NCBI GenBank assembly: GCA_963725085.1
Contig: CAVRXM010000003.1
Location: forward strand, 62,001 to 126,000
Length of the DNA stretch: 64,000 bases
Origin: VRUE01 sp963725085
GTDB taxonomy: Bacteria > Actinomycetota > Thermoleophilia > Solirubrobacterales > 70-9
Direction: 5' to 3'
The position numbers were made by a program, and so were the translations under genes. The notes under the pieces are model-generated. The model did no database searches, was not told the origin of the DNA, and saw nothing but the letters and a program-made list of their open reading frames with translations. Numbering within the stretch: the stretch's first letter is position 1; each line of letters opens with the position of its first letter. Below are positions 49,669-59,417 of the stretch, piece by piece.

Positions 49669-52508
49669 TTCTTGAACTTCTTGCCCGACCCACACCAGCA
49701 CGGGTCGTTGCGGCCGATGTCTTTGGTCCGCTCGTCCTTGACCACGGTCTCGACGACTTCCGGGGCGGCGGCGATGTCCTCGCCGTTCGGCGCCGCGGCC
49801 GCGGCGCCGACGCTAACGGACGCGGCACCGGCGCCGGCGGCCACTTCCTGGAGGGCCGAGGGCTGCCCTTCAGGCGTCCCGCCGGAGTAGTCGAGGGCGA
49901 TCCCACCGCCCTCTCCGTTGCCCGCGAACGAGCCCTGAAGCCGCGACGGGTCGATTTCGATCTGGGCGTGGAAGACCAGTTTGCTGAACTCCTCCCAGAC
50001 GGCGTGCATCAGCTCCTCGAACATCGAGAAGCCTTCGTTTTTGTATGCGACGAGGGGGTCGATCTGGGCGAACCCGCGGAGGTGGATCCCTTCCCGCAGG
50101 TAGTCCATGTCGAAGAGGTGCTCGCGCCAGCGGTTGTCGATCACGTCAAGCAGGATCGAGCGCTCGAGGTAGCGCATCAGCTCCTCGCCGAGCTCCTGTT
50201 CGCGGCGGTCGTAGGCCTCCATCGCGTCGTCATCGAGGGAGTCCTTCAGCTTTTCGCGGTCGACCGTCTCCGGCGCCATCGCGGCGAGGTCGATGCCGAC
50301 CGGCCAGATCTGGCGCAGCTGCTGCTCGAGCTCGGGCATGTCCCACTCGGTCAGGTCGTCGCCCGGCGTGTACTCGTCGACGAGGCGGTCGATCACGCCC
50401 TCGAGCTCGTCGCGGGCGACGTCGGACATGTCGCGCCCCTCGAGGACCTCGCGACGGTATTTGTAGACGACGCGACGCTGCTCGTTCATCACGTCGTCGT
50501 ACTCGAGGACGCGTTTGCGAATCAGGAAGTTCTGCTCCTCGACCTTCTTCTGGGCGCCCTCGACCGTTTTCGTCAGCATCTTCGCCTCGAGCGGCATCTC
50601 CTCGCCCTCCTCGTCGACGGGGCCGAGGCGATCGAGGATTTTGTAGATGCGATCGCCGGCGAAGAGGCGGATCACGTCGTCTTCGGCGGAGAGGAAGAAC
50701 CGCGTCTCGCCGGGGTCGCCCTGGCGGCCTGATCGGCCGCGGAGCTGGTTGTCGATCCGGCGAGATTCGTGCCGCTCGGTGCCGCAGATGTAGAGCCCGC
50801 CGAGCTCGCGGACCTCCTCGGCCTCGGCCTTGCACCGGGGCTCGAGCTCGGCGGTCTTCTCCGCCAGGGCCTCCTCGTAGCGCTCGTCCTCGGGCCCGAT
50901 CCCCTGCTTCTTCAGCTCTTTGGTCGCGAGGTGCTCGGGGTCGCCGCCGAGCTTGATGTCGACGCCGCGACCGGCCATGTTGGTCGCGATCATCACCGCC
51001 CCCCGGCGGCCTGCCTGGGCGATCAGCTCGCCCTCTCGTTCGGCATGCTCTGGCTTGGCATTGAGGACCGCGTGCTCGATCCCGCGCCTTTTCAGTTCGC
51101 CCGAGATCATCTCCGAGACCTCGACCGAGACGGTCCCGACCAGGATCGGCTGGCCGTTTTCGTGGCGGGCGATGATCTCCTCGAGGACGGCCTTCCACTT
51201 GCCGTCTTTGGTTTTGAAGATCTGGTCGTTGTGGTCGAGCCGGACCATCGGCTGGTTGGTCGGGATCTCGACCACCGGGACCTCGTAGATTTTCATGAAC
51301 TCGGTCGCCTCGGTCAGCGCCGTGCCGGTCATCCCGGAGAGCTTGTCGTAGAGGCGGAAGTAGTTCTGGAGGGTGATCGTCGCCAGGGTCTGGTTCTCCT
51401 CGCCGATCGCGACGTTCTCCTTCGCCTCGACCGCCTGGTGAAGGCCCTCCGACCACCGCCGGCCCTCGAGGATCCGGCCGGTGAACTCGTCGATGATCAT
51501 CACCTCTCCGTCGACCACGGCGTAGTCCTTGTCGCGCTTGTAGAGCGACTCGGCCTTCAACGCCTGGACGAGGTGGTTGACGAGGCTGCCGTGCTCGGAG
51601 AGGTAGAGGTTGTCGACGCCGATGAACTCCTCGGCGCGTTTGACGCCGCGCTCGGTCGGCGAGACGGTCTTGTGCTTCTCGTCGAATTCGTAGTCGTAGT
51701 CGGCCTCGGAGGTGTCCTTCGACTCGCCGAGGGAGCGCAGCCTGTCCTTCGCCGGCACTCCGTCCATCTGCCTCGCGAGGCGGGCGAACTGGTAATAGGT
51801 CTGGGCCGCCTGTTCGGGGGCGCCGGAGATGATCAGCGGCGTCCGCGCCTCGTCGATCAGGATGTTGTCGACCTCGTCGACGATCGCGAACTTGTGGTCG
51901 CGCTGGACGCAGTTCTCGAGGCTCGCCGCCATGTTGTCGCGGAGGTAGTCGAAGCCGAACTCCGAGTTGGTCCCGTAGGTGACATCGCAGGCGTATTTGA
52001 CCTGTCGCGCAGCGTGGTCGTCGGAGTCCTGGATCGCGGCGACGCTGACCCCGAGCGCCTCGTAGATCGGCTCCATCCATTCGGCGTCGCGGCGGGCCAG
52101 GTAATCGTTGACGGTGACGACGTGGACGCTGTCGCCGGCGAGCGTGTTTAGGAACACCGCCAGGGTCGCGGTCAGCGTCTTGCCCTCGCCGGTCTTCATC
52201 TCGGCGATCGTGCCGTCGTGGAGCGCCATGCCGCCGACCAGCTGGACGTCGAAGTGGCGCTGGCCGATCGTCCGCCGGGCCGCCTCGCGGGTCAGCGCGA
52301 ATGCCTCCGGCAGGAGGTCATCGAGCGGCTCCCCGTCGCGGGCCCGCTCGCGGAGTGCGTCGGCCTCCTCGCGCAGCTCATCGTCCCCGAGCAGCTCCAT
52401 CTCGGGCTCGATCTCGTTGATCTCGTGCGCGCGCCTCTCGTAGGTCTTGAACTTGCGCCCCTCACCGACGCGCAGCGCGCGCGTGACCATGTCCCGAGCA
52501 TTGGCCAC
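49653..52508 (-). CDS. secA: Protein translocase ATPase SecA
   Basis: Drives preprotein export through SecYEG. 951 residues, unbroken, from GTG 52508 with GAGGA upstream. Seen: DVQLVGGMALHDGTIAEMKTGEGKTLTATL (Walker A), VVTVNDYLARRDAEWM, YGTNSEFGFDYLRDNMA, FAIVDEVDNILIDEARTPLIISG (DEAD box), the preprotein cross-linking and HSD regions (GRILEGRRWSEGLHQAVEAKE, YFRLYDKLSGMTGTA), GRGVDIKLGG, RRIDNQLRGRSGRQGDPGETRFFLS, and the C-terminal zinc motif NDPCWCGSGKKFKKCHG. The start codon shares one base with the stop of a 22-codon leader ORF. Confidence 0.97.
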   Translation of the reverse strand: MANARDMVTRALRVGEGRKFKTYERRAHEINEIEPEMELLGDDELREEADALRERARDGEPLDDLLPEAFALTREAARRTIGQRHFDVQLVGGMALHDGTIAEMKTGEGKTLTATLAVFLNTLAGDSVHVVTVNDYLARRDAEWMEPIYEALGVSVAAIQDSDDHAARQVKYACDVTYGTNSEFGFDYLRDNMAASLENCVQRDHKFAIVDEVDNILIDEARTPLIISGAPEQAAQTYYQFARLARQMDGVPAKDRLRSLGESKDTSEADYDYEFDEKHKTVSPTERGVKRAEEFIGVDNLYLSEHGSLVNHLVQALKAESLYKRDKDYAVVDGEVMIIDEFTGRILEGRRWSEGLHQAVEAKENVAIGEENQTLATITLQNYFRLYDKLSGMTGTALTEATEFMKIYEVPVVEIPTNQPMVRLDHNDQIFKTKDGKWKAVLEEIIARHENGQPILVGTVSVEVSEMISGELKRRGIEHAVLNAKPEHAEREGELIAQAGRRGAVMIATNMAGRGVDIKLGGDPEHLATKELKKQGIGPEDERYEEALAEKTAELEPRCKAEAEEVRELGGLYICGTERHESRRIDNQLRGRSGRQGDPGETRFFLSAEDDVIRLFAGDRIYKILDRLGPVDEEGEEMPLEAKMLTKTVEGAQKKVEEQNFLIRKRVLEYDDVMNEQRRVVYKYRREVLEGRDMSDVARDELEGVIDRLVDEYTPGDDLTEWDMPELEQQLRQIWPVGIDLAAMAPETVDREKLKDSLDDDAMEAYDRREQELGEELMRYLERSILLDVIDNRWREHLFDMDYLREGIHLRGFAQIDPLVAYKNEGFSMFEELMHAVWEEFSKLVFHAQIEIDPSRLQGSFAGNGEGGGIALDYSGGTPEGQPSALQEVAAGAGAASVSVGAAAAAPNGEDIAAAPEVVETVVKDERTKDIGRNDPCWCGSGKKFKKCHGA

Positions 52509-52576
52509 TACAGGTCCTCGTGCTTCGCTCGCCGCGCGAGGAACCAGAGATGCACGCTTACTCGCTCCGCACTCAT
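52508..52576 (-). CDS. Conserved 22-codon leader ORF upstream of secA
   Basis: From ATG 52576 to TAG 52508, whose G is the first base of the secA GTG start. Encodes M-SAERVSVHLWFLARRAK plus four residues. Sixteen of 22 residues equal the ORF before the CHAD gene (14743-14811); same length, and both end in an overlap with the next start codon. Coupled translation of a short ORF into secA recalls the secM-secA arrangement of E. coli, although the sequence has no likeness to SecM or its arrest motif. No obvious ribosome-binding site before the ATG. Confidence 0.5.
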   Translation of the reverse strand: MSAERVSVHLWFLARRAKHEDL

Positions 52577-52603
52577 CGCCACAAGGGTAGCCCTTCGGTC
52601 CGG

Positions 52604-52957
52604 TCAGGACTCGGCGGCGCGGCCCCGCATCCGGTTGACGAGACGGCGGGTCCTTGCGCGCTTGCGGCGCTTCTCGCGGTGTTTCTTGACCTGGCGGCGG
52701 ATGTCCTCGGCCAGCTCGTGGATCGTGTGGGTCATCTCCGGGGACGCCTCGCGCGCGTGCAGGGTGACGCCCTTCAGCCGCAGGGTCGCCTCCGCCACCT
52801 GGTCGTCGGAGATCGAGGGGTTCCGCTCCTCGGAGAGCTCGACTTCGAGGGTCGCAAACTCCGACACCTGCTTGCCGACCCGGTTGAAGCGCTTCGTGAC
52901 GTGGGCGCGCAGCTCATCGTCGACCTCGAGGTTGCGACCGCGTATCTCGATTCGCAT
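52604..52957 (-). CDS. hpf: Ribosome hibernation-promoting factor (short form)
   Basis: Binds the small ribosomal subunit and silences ribosomes in stationary phase. 117 residues from ATG 52957: S30AE domain MRIEIRGRNLEVDDELRAHVTKRFNRV, VELSEERNPSISDDQVAEATLRLKGVTLHAREASPEMTHTIHELAEDIRRQVKKHREK, then an Arg-rich tail (RRKRARTRRLVNRMRGR) in place of the dimerisation domain of long HPF. Most actinobacteria have the long form; here the C-terminal half is absent. It precedes the secA leader on the same strand by 27 bp, and diverges from the aldo/keto reductase gene. Confidence 0.9.
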   Translation of the reverse strand: MRIEIRGRNLEVDDELRAHVTKRFNRVGKQVSEFATLEVELSEERNPSISDDQVAEATLRLKGVTLHAREASPEMTHTIHELAEDIRRQVKKHREKRRKRARTRRLVNRMRGRAAES

Positions 52958-53008
52958 CCAAGCCTCCTTTGCTCTGACCCGATGCTAGCGGCTCGCTAGA
53001 TTGAGTCG

Positions 53009-53983
53009 ATGAGGCGAATCTCGATCGGCGACCTCGAGGTGAGCAGGCTCGGCCTCGGGTGCATGGGCATGTCCGCCTTCTACGCGGGAGCCGGCAGCGA
53101 CGACGACGAGTCGGTCCGCACCATTCACCGCGCGCTGGAGCTCGGCATCGACTTCATCGATACCGCCGAGATGTACGGGCCCTACGCCAACGAGGAGCTG
53201 GTCGGACGCGCGATCTCCGGTCGCCGCGACGAGTTCGTCCTCGCCTCCAAGTTCGGCATCCTCTCCCACCGCGACGGGGGACAGCGGCGGATCGACGGCT
53301 CGCCCGAGAACCTCCGCACCGCGATCGAGGGCTCGCTGCAGAGGCTCGGCACCGATCACGTCGACCTCTACTACCAGCACCGCATCGACCCCGGCACCCC
53401 GATCGAGGAGACCGTCGGCGCCCTCGCCGAGCTCGTCGAGGAGGGGAAGATCCGCCACATCGGCATCTCCGAGGCGGCGCCGGAGACGATCCGCCGCGCC
53501 CACGCCACGCACCCGATCACGGCCCTGCAGTCCGAGTACTCGCTCTGGACCCGCGATCCCGAGGAGGAGATCCTGCCGCTGGTCCGCGAGCTCGGGATCG
53601 GGTTCGTCGCCTACTCGCCGCTCGGCCGCGGCTTCCTCGCCGGCCGCTTCCGGGACCGCGCCGCGCTCGAGGCCGAGGGCGACTTTCGCAGCTCGAACCC
53701 GCGCTTCACCGAGGGAAACTTCGAGCAGAACCTGCGGATCCTCGACGAGGTCGAGGCGGTCGCGGGCGAGCTCGGCGCAACGCCGGCCCAGGTCGCGCTC
53801 GCCTGGCTGCTCGCCCAGGGCGACGATATCGCCCCGATTCCGGGCACCAAGCGGGTCGAGAGGCTGGAGGAGAACGCGGCCGCCGACGCGCTCGAGCTCA
53901 GCCCAGCGCAGCTCGAGCGCCTGACCTCGATCGGGCCGGCCGCCGGCGACCGCTACGCCGACATGTCGTCGATAGCACGCTGA
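53009..53983 (+). CDS. Aldo/keto reductase
   Basis: An NADPH-dependent carbonyl reductase of the AKR superfamily (tas/IolS-like subgroup). 324 residues from ATG 53009. TIM-barrel with catalytic tetrad D51 and Y56 (FIDTAEMYG), K81 (LASKFGI), H124 (YYQHRID). Other motifs: DGSPENLRTAIEGSLQRLGTDHVDLYY, GKIRHIGISEAAPETI, LQSEYSLWTRDPEE, and the NADP site SPLGRGFLAGRF plus PGTKRVERLEENAAA. Substrate unknown. Ends 3 bp before the comF stop on the other strand. Unbroken. Confidence 0.93.
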   Translation: MRRISIGDLEVSRLGLGCMGMSAFYAGAGSDDDESVRTIHRALELGIDFIDTAEMYGPYANEELVGRAISGRRDEFVLASKFGILSHRDGGQRRIDGSPENLRTAIEGSLQRLGTDHVDLYYQHRIDPGTPIEETVGALAELVEEGKIRHIGISEAAPETIRRAHATHPITALQSEYSLWTRDPEEEILPLVRELGIGFVAYSPLGRGFLAGRFRDRAALEAEGDFRSSNPRFTEGNFEQNLRILDEVEAVAGELGATPAQVALAWLLAQGDDIAPIPGTKRVERLEENAAADALELSPAQLERLTSIGPAAGDRYADMSSIAR

Positions 53984-53986
53984 GGC

Positions 53987-54658
53987 TTACAGCCGTCGCG
54001 CGAAGGTGACCGCGACGACCCGGAGCGCACCGGCCTCGCGCAGCGCCCGGGCGGCGGCCGAGAGCGTCGAGCCGGTGGTGAGCACGTCGTCGACGAGGAC
54101 CGCGCTCCGCGGCGCCTCCCCGCTCGCCTCGATCCTGGGCGGGCGGCCGAGGCGCTCGCTGCGGCGCCTCCCCACCTGCCTCCCCGCTCCGCGGCGGGAG
54201 AGGCAGGGCCGGAGCGGAAGGCCGGCCTCGGCGGCGAGGGCGGCGGCGATCTCGACCGCGGGGTCGAAGCCGCGCCGCATCGCGCGCCCGCGCGCGGTCG
54301 GGACCGGGACGACCTCGCCGCTCAGAATCGACGCGGGGGCCTGGCCGGCGATCCTCGCGGCCATCAGCTCGGCGACCGGCAGCAGCCCGCGGAACTTGAG
54401 CGAGGCGACGAGCTCGCGGGCGACGCCCTCGTGGGGGGCGGCCGACCAGGACGCGTCGACCCCGGCCGGCCCGGCGCCGCGGAGCGGAGTCGCCTCGCAG
54501 AGGCGTCTCGCGCAGTTTCCGCAGAGCGGCGCCTCCGCGCAGGGGCGCCCGCAGGCAGCGCAGAGAGTCGGCACCAGTGCTGTCGCGACCGCGTCGATCA
54601 GCCTCACCTCTGGAGGGTGATCCTCGTCCGCGCGCGCATGGCGCGCGGATTGCGCCAA
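53987..54658 (-). CDS. comF: ComF family phosphoribosyltransferase
   Basis: 223 residues. N-terminal zinc finger CAACGRPCAEAPLCGNCARRL, middle SLKFRGLLPVAELMAARIA, EVVPVPTARGRAMRRGFDPAVEIA, and the PRPP loop AVLVDDVLTTGSTLSAAARALREAG. ComF proteins are needed for DNA uptake in naturally competent bacteria but are widespread in others with an unknown role. The start at 54658 gives a 30-residue leader before the finger; a later start is possible. It follows the nucleotidyltransferase gene by 7 bp. Confidence 0.9.
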   Translation of the reverse strand: MAQSARHARADEDHPPEVRLIDAVATALVPTLCAACGRPCAEAPLCGNCARRLCEATPLRGAGPAGVDASWSAAPHEGVARELVASLKFRGLLPVAELMAARIAGQAPASILSGEVVPVPTARGRAMRRGFDPAVEIAAALAAEAGLPLRPCLSRRGAGRQVGRRRSERLGRPPRIEASGEAPRSAVLVDDVLTTGSTLSAAARALREAGALRVVAVTFARRL

Positions 54659-54665
54659 ATCGGCG

Positions 54666-55676
54666 TCAGGCAGGGGCGATCCGAGCCGCGATGCCGCCGG
54701 CGAGCATCCCCTCGGCGGGGATCTCGGCGCCCTCGAGCAGGATCGCGTCGCGGACGACCGCGCCGGCGCCGATTCGGCAGCCGTCTCCGACCACGGCCGG
54801 CCCCTCGACCCGGGCGCCGTCGCCGAGCTCGACCCCGGCGCCGAGCAGCGCCGGACCGGTCACCCGGTCTCCCTCCAGCGGGGTCGCCGACCAGATTCCA
54901 TCCCCAACCTCGGCGGCGCCGGGCTCGACCGCGACCTCGCCGAGCAGCGCATCGATGTTGCCTTGGCGCAGCTCGTCGAGATTGCCGATGTCGTTCCAGT
55001 AGCGATCGATCTCGTGCGAGTAGAAGGGCACGTCGCCCTCGAGCAGGGCCGGGAAGACGTCCATCGCCCAATCGGCGAACCCGGGCGGGTCGTCCTCGGA
55101 TGCGGCCCTGCTCGTGCCCGGCTCGGGGAAGTAGTCGAAGATCTCCGAGCGGAACATGTAGATGCCGCAGTTGGCGAGGTCGGACAGCGCCTCGGCCGCG
55201 GGCGGCTTCTCCTGGAATCCCTGGATCCGACCGTCATCGCCGGTGATCGCGACTCCGAACTGGGTCGTGTCGGTGACCCGCTTCGTGGCCAGCGTCGCGA
55301 TCCCGTCGTGGGATTCATGAAACTCGGCCATCGAGCGCAGGTCGATGTCGGTGAGCGCGTCGCCCGAGATCACCAGGAACGAGTCGCCGAGGAAACCGGC
55401 GGCGTTGCGGACCCCGCCCGAGGTCCCGAGCAGCGCTTCCTCATGGCTGTAGGTGAGCTCGATGCCGAGCTCGGAGCCGTCGCCGAAGTGGCCCTCGATC
55501 GTCTCCGGGAACCAGTGCAGGTTCGCGATCGCCTCGGTGAACCCGTTGCCGGCAAGAAGACGGAGGATGTGCTCCATCACCGGCCGGTTCAGGACCGGCA
55601 CCATCGGCTTCGGCATCGCGCGGGTGATCGGCCGCAGCCGAGTCCCCAACCCCGCCGCAAGGACCATGGCTTTCAT
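54666..55676 (-). CDS. Sugar-phosphate nucleotidyltransferase
   Basis: 336 residues from ATG 55676; GAGGAGG lies about 11 bases upstream. Nucleotidyltransferase domain MKAMVLAAGLGTRLRPITRAMPKPMVPVLNRPVMEHILRLL (G-x-G-T-R-x-R-P-x-T...K), ISGDALTDIDLRSM, FQEKPPAAEALSDLANCGIYMF, then DRYWNDIGNLDELRQGN and a C-terminal left-handed beta-helix (GDRVTGPALLGAGVELGDGARVEGPAVVGDGCRIGAGAVV). It may use mannose-1-P or glucose-1-P. A second, related enzyme is at 58272-59258. The gene starts 114 bp after the ahcY stop, across a repeat. Confidence 0.9.
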   Translation of the reverse strand: MKAMVLAAGLGTRLRPITRAMPKPMVPVLNRPVMEHILRLLAGNGFTEAIANLHWFPETIEGHFGDGSELGIELTYSHEEALLGTSGGVRNAAGFLGDSFLVISGDALTDIDLRSMAEFHESHDGIATLATKRVTDTTQFGVAITGDDGRIQGFQEKPPAAEALSDLANCGIYMFRSEIFDYFPEPGTSRAASEDDPPGFADWAMDVFPALLEGDVPFYSHEIDRYWNDIGNLDELRQGNIDALLGEVAVEPGAAEVGDGIWSATPLEGDRVTGPALLGAGVELGDGARVEGPAVVGDGCRIGAGAVVRDAILLEGAEIPAEGMLAGGIAARIAPA

Positions 55677-55730
55677 AAATTCCGCCACCTCCTCTGCTCC
55701 CGCTCGCTCGCGCTGATGATCACCGGAATG

Positions 55731-55772
55731 CTCGCTCGCTCGCTCCCGCGTCCGGGGGTGGCGGGTGCCACC
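55731..55772. repeat. Dispersed copy of the 22.3-kb intergenic repeat
   Basis: Between ahcY and the nucleotidyltransferase, GCTCGCTCGCTCCCGCGTCC followed by GGGGGTGGCGGG matches the GCTCGCTCTCGCGTCC/GCGATGGCGGG unit of 22316-22485. Runs of GCTC are added. Function unknown. Confidence 0.55.
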
Positions 55773-55790
55773 TTGAACGCGGTTGGTTCC

Positions 55791-57209
<1,419 letters not shown>

Positions 57210-57270
57210 CGGTTCCTTTCGTCAGTGCTCGCGCGAAGGATACGTAGATACGACCGGCCCCGGCTCGCGG

Positions 57271-58265
57271 TCAGGGACGGCCGAGGGCGCTCTTGAGGCT
57301 CTCGATCGCAGCGATCGGGAGCGGGTCGACGCCGCGGGCGTCGGCCAGCTCGAGGCTGACCAGATCGCCGAGCATCAGCGACCACAGAAGTCGTTCCGAG
57401 CGGCTCTCGCCGAGCGGCCTCGACCCGGACCACCGGCGTCCCGGCGGCCTCGATCGCGGCCGCGGTCAGCTCGAAGCGGCGCCTGACCCGTGGGTGCTGG
57501 CCGCTCGTCCTCGAGCATCACCGCCGCCATCTTCGCCCCGGTCGCCGGGACTCCCTCCCAGCCGCAGATGTCGTTGTGGTCGGCCTCCGGCAGAGCCGCG
57601 AAGAACGAGGGCAGCTTCGCGTTCTCGTTGACCTGGGTCTTCCAGCGCCGCGCGACCGGGGCCGGTCAGGCCGCGCCCCGTAGATGACCGGCAGCGCACC
57701 GGACGAGGGCCGCGGCGACCTCCGCCGCCCGCGAGCGGAGGTCTTCGGCGCGCGACTCGAGGAAGCGTCGCCGCAGCCTCGATCTCCTCGCCGATCCGCG
57801 GCGTCACTCCCGACAGCGCCGCGACCTCGGCGGCGCAGACGAGCATGTAGGCGACGCCGACCCGCGGCGCCGGGAGCAGCCCCGGGAGGCCGATCACGGG
57901 CACCTCGGCGGGCCTCGCCAGCTCGACCAGCTCGCCGCCGGTGCTGGCGACGATCCTGCGGCAGCCGCGCTCGCCCGGCGTCCGCGAAGCAGGAAACGGT
58001 CTCCTCGGTCTCGCCCGAGTAGCTCGAGCAGAGGACCGTCCAGCCGGCGCCGGCCCAGCTCGGCAGCCCGTATTCGCGCACGGTCAACAGCGGCCGCCGC
58101 AGGCGGTCTCCGAGCAGCGCGGCGGCGAGGTCGCCGCCGATCGCCGAGCCGCCCATCCCGCAGACGAGGAGGCCGGCTCGAATCGGCGGCGGCAATCCGC
58201 GCCGACTCGACCCGCCAGAGCGCGTCGCGCAGATGCTCGGGAATTGCGAGGACGTCCTCGAGCAT
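57271..58265 (-). CDS. Bifunctional phosphoglucose/phosphomannose isomerase (SIS domain), several indels
   Basis: An archaeal-type PGI/PMI that interconverts glucose-6-P, mannose-6-P and fructose-6-P. About 325 residues from ATG 58265 (MLEDVLAIPEHLRDALWRVESA). First SIS domain: GLLVCGMGGSAIGGDLAAALLGDRL, TVREYGLPSWAGAGWTVLCSSYSGETEETVSCF. Later VPVIGLPGLLPAPRVGVAYMLVCAAEVAAL, ENAKLPSFFAALPEADHNDICGWEG (active-site Glu/His region), and the end DARGVDPLPIAAIESLKSALGRP. At least five single-base breaks. It follows the nucleotidyltransferase by 6 bp: together they turn fructose-6-P toward an activated sugar. Confidence 0.85.
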
Positions 58266-58271
58266 CGTCGC

Positions 58272-59258
58272 CTAGCCACCGACCCTCTCGCGCGGGCCGG
58301 CGACCGCTCCCTCGACGGCCATCTCCGACCCGACCTCGGCGCCCGGGCGCGAGGATCGAGCCGCTCACCCGCGCGCGCTCGCCGACCGTGGAGCCGTCGA
58401 GCAGGACCGACTCGCGGATCTCGGCACCGGCCTCGATCCGGCACCCGGCCGAGACGACCGCGCGCGGGCCGACGACCGCGCATCGGCGGCCACCTCCGCC
58501 GAGGGGTCGATCAGCATGCCGGGGGAGGTCGGCTCGACCGCGGTCCTGACCGTTCCCTCGAGGATGTCCCAGCTCGCCTGGAGATAGCGCTCCGGCGTCC
58601 CGACATCCATCCAGTAGCCCTCGAGGGTAGTCGCGAACAGACCGTCGCCGATCAGCCGGGGAAAGGTGTCGAGCTCGATCGAGACGTTCTGGCCCGGCGC
58701 GATCTCCTCGAGCACCGAGCGCTCGAGGACGTAGGCGCCGGCGTTGATCTCCCCGGGCCGCTGTTCGCCGGTCTTTTCGGCGAACTCGGTCACCTCGCCG
58801 CCCGGGCCGGCGCTGACCAGGCCGTAGCTCGCCGCGTCCTCGACATGGCGCAGGCCGATCGTCGCCCGCGCGCCCAGCGCCTCGTGGGCCCGCAGCAGGG
58901 CGGTCAGGTCGAGATCCGCGAGGACGTCGCCGTTCAGCGCCAGGAAGCGGTCCTCGAGGGACTCGCCGAGATCGTCGGCGGCGAACCGGATCGCACCGGC
59001 GGTCCCCAGCGGCTCGGGCTCGGCGACGTACCGGATCCGGGCGCCGGCCCGCTCCTCCTCCCCGGCCAGGGCCTCCCTGAGGACGTCGGGCAGGAAACCG
59101 CAGGCGAGGAGGACTTCGGTGACGCCGTGGCCGGCCAGCCACTCGATCGTGTAGGCGAGCATCGGCCGGTCGACCAGGGTCAGGGCCGGCTTCGGAACGG
59201 TCTCGGTCAGCGGCCGGAGCCGCGTCCCCTCCCCACCGACCAGGACGATCGCCTGCAC
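58272..59258 (-). CDS. Sugar nucleotidyltransferase (mannose-1-P guanylyltransferase-like), indel near 3' end
   Basis: About 328 residues from GTG 59258. QAIVLVGGEGTRLRPLTETVPKPALTLVDRPMLAYTIEWL (nucleotidyltransferase motif), LALNGDVLADLDLTALLRAH, AGAYVLERSVLEEIAPGQNVSIELDTFPRLIGDGL and YWMDVGTPERYLQASWDIL (sugar-phosphate site), then left-handed beta-helix repeats (CRIEAGAEIRESVLLDGSTVGERARVSGSIL). One break near 58483 plus one near 58350. GDP-mannose pyrophosphorylase fits better than UDP-glucose because of the WMDVGTPERY and the PGI/PMI and dehydrogenase neighbours, but this is not certain. Confidence 0.87.
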
Positions 59259-59320
59259 TAGTGGCCCGTCCGGTGAGGCCGGTGAAGATCTGGCGAGCGA
59301 AAGCCGCGGACGCCGCGAGA

Positions 59321-59342
59321 CCGAATAGTGGCCGCTATTCGG
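59321..59342. repeat. Perfect 22-bp inverted repeat
   Basis: CCGAATAG, a TGGCCG centre, then CTATTCGG. It lies in the 159-bp gap between the dehydrogenase gene (stop 59418) and the nucleotidyltransferase (start 59258), about 70 bp before that start. No T-run on either strand, so it is not a terminator; a regulator operator is the more natural reading. Confidence 0.55.
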
Positions 59343-59417
59343 CCGACCGAGTACAAACGCGGGCGGTGGTTTGCAGCCGCCAGGTCGGTGACGGGATTCG
59401 CCGGACGAGCCACCAGC

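Noticed and set aside
52508..52576. SecM homologue before secA.
   Set aside because: Position is similar, but the 22-residue peptide has no arrest motif or export signal and also occurs before a CHAD gene.
57210..57270. SAH riboswitch before ahcY.
   Set aside because: The leader is about 60 bp and has no pseudoknot-like repeats; only a normal ribosome-binding site is seen.
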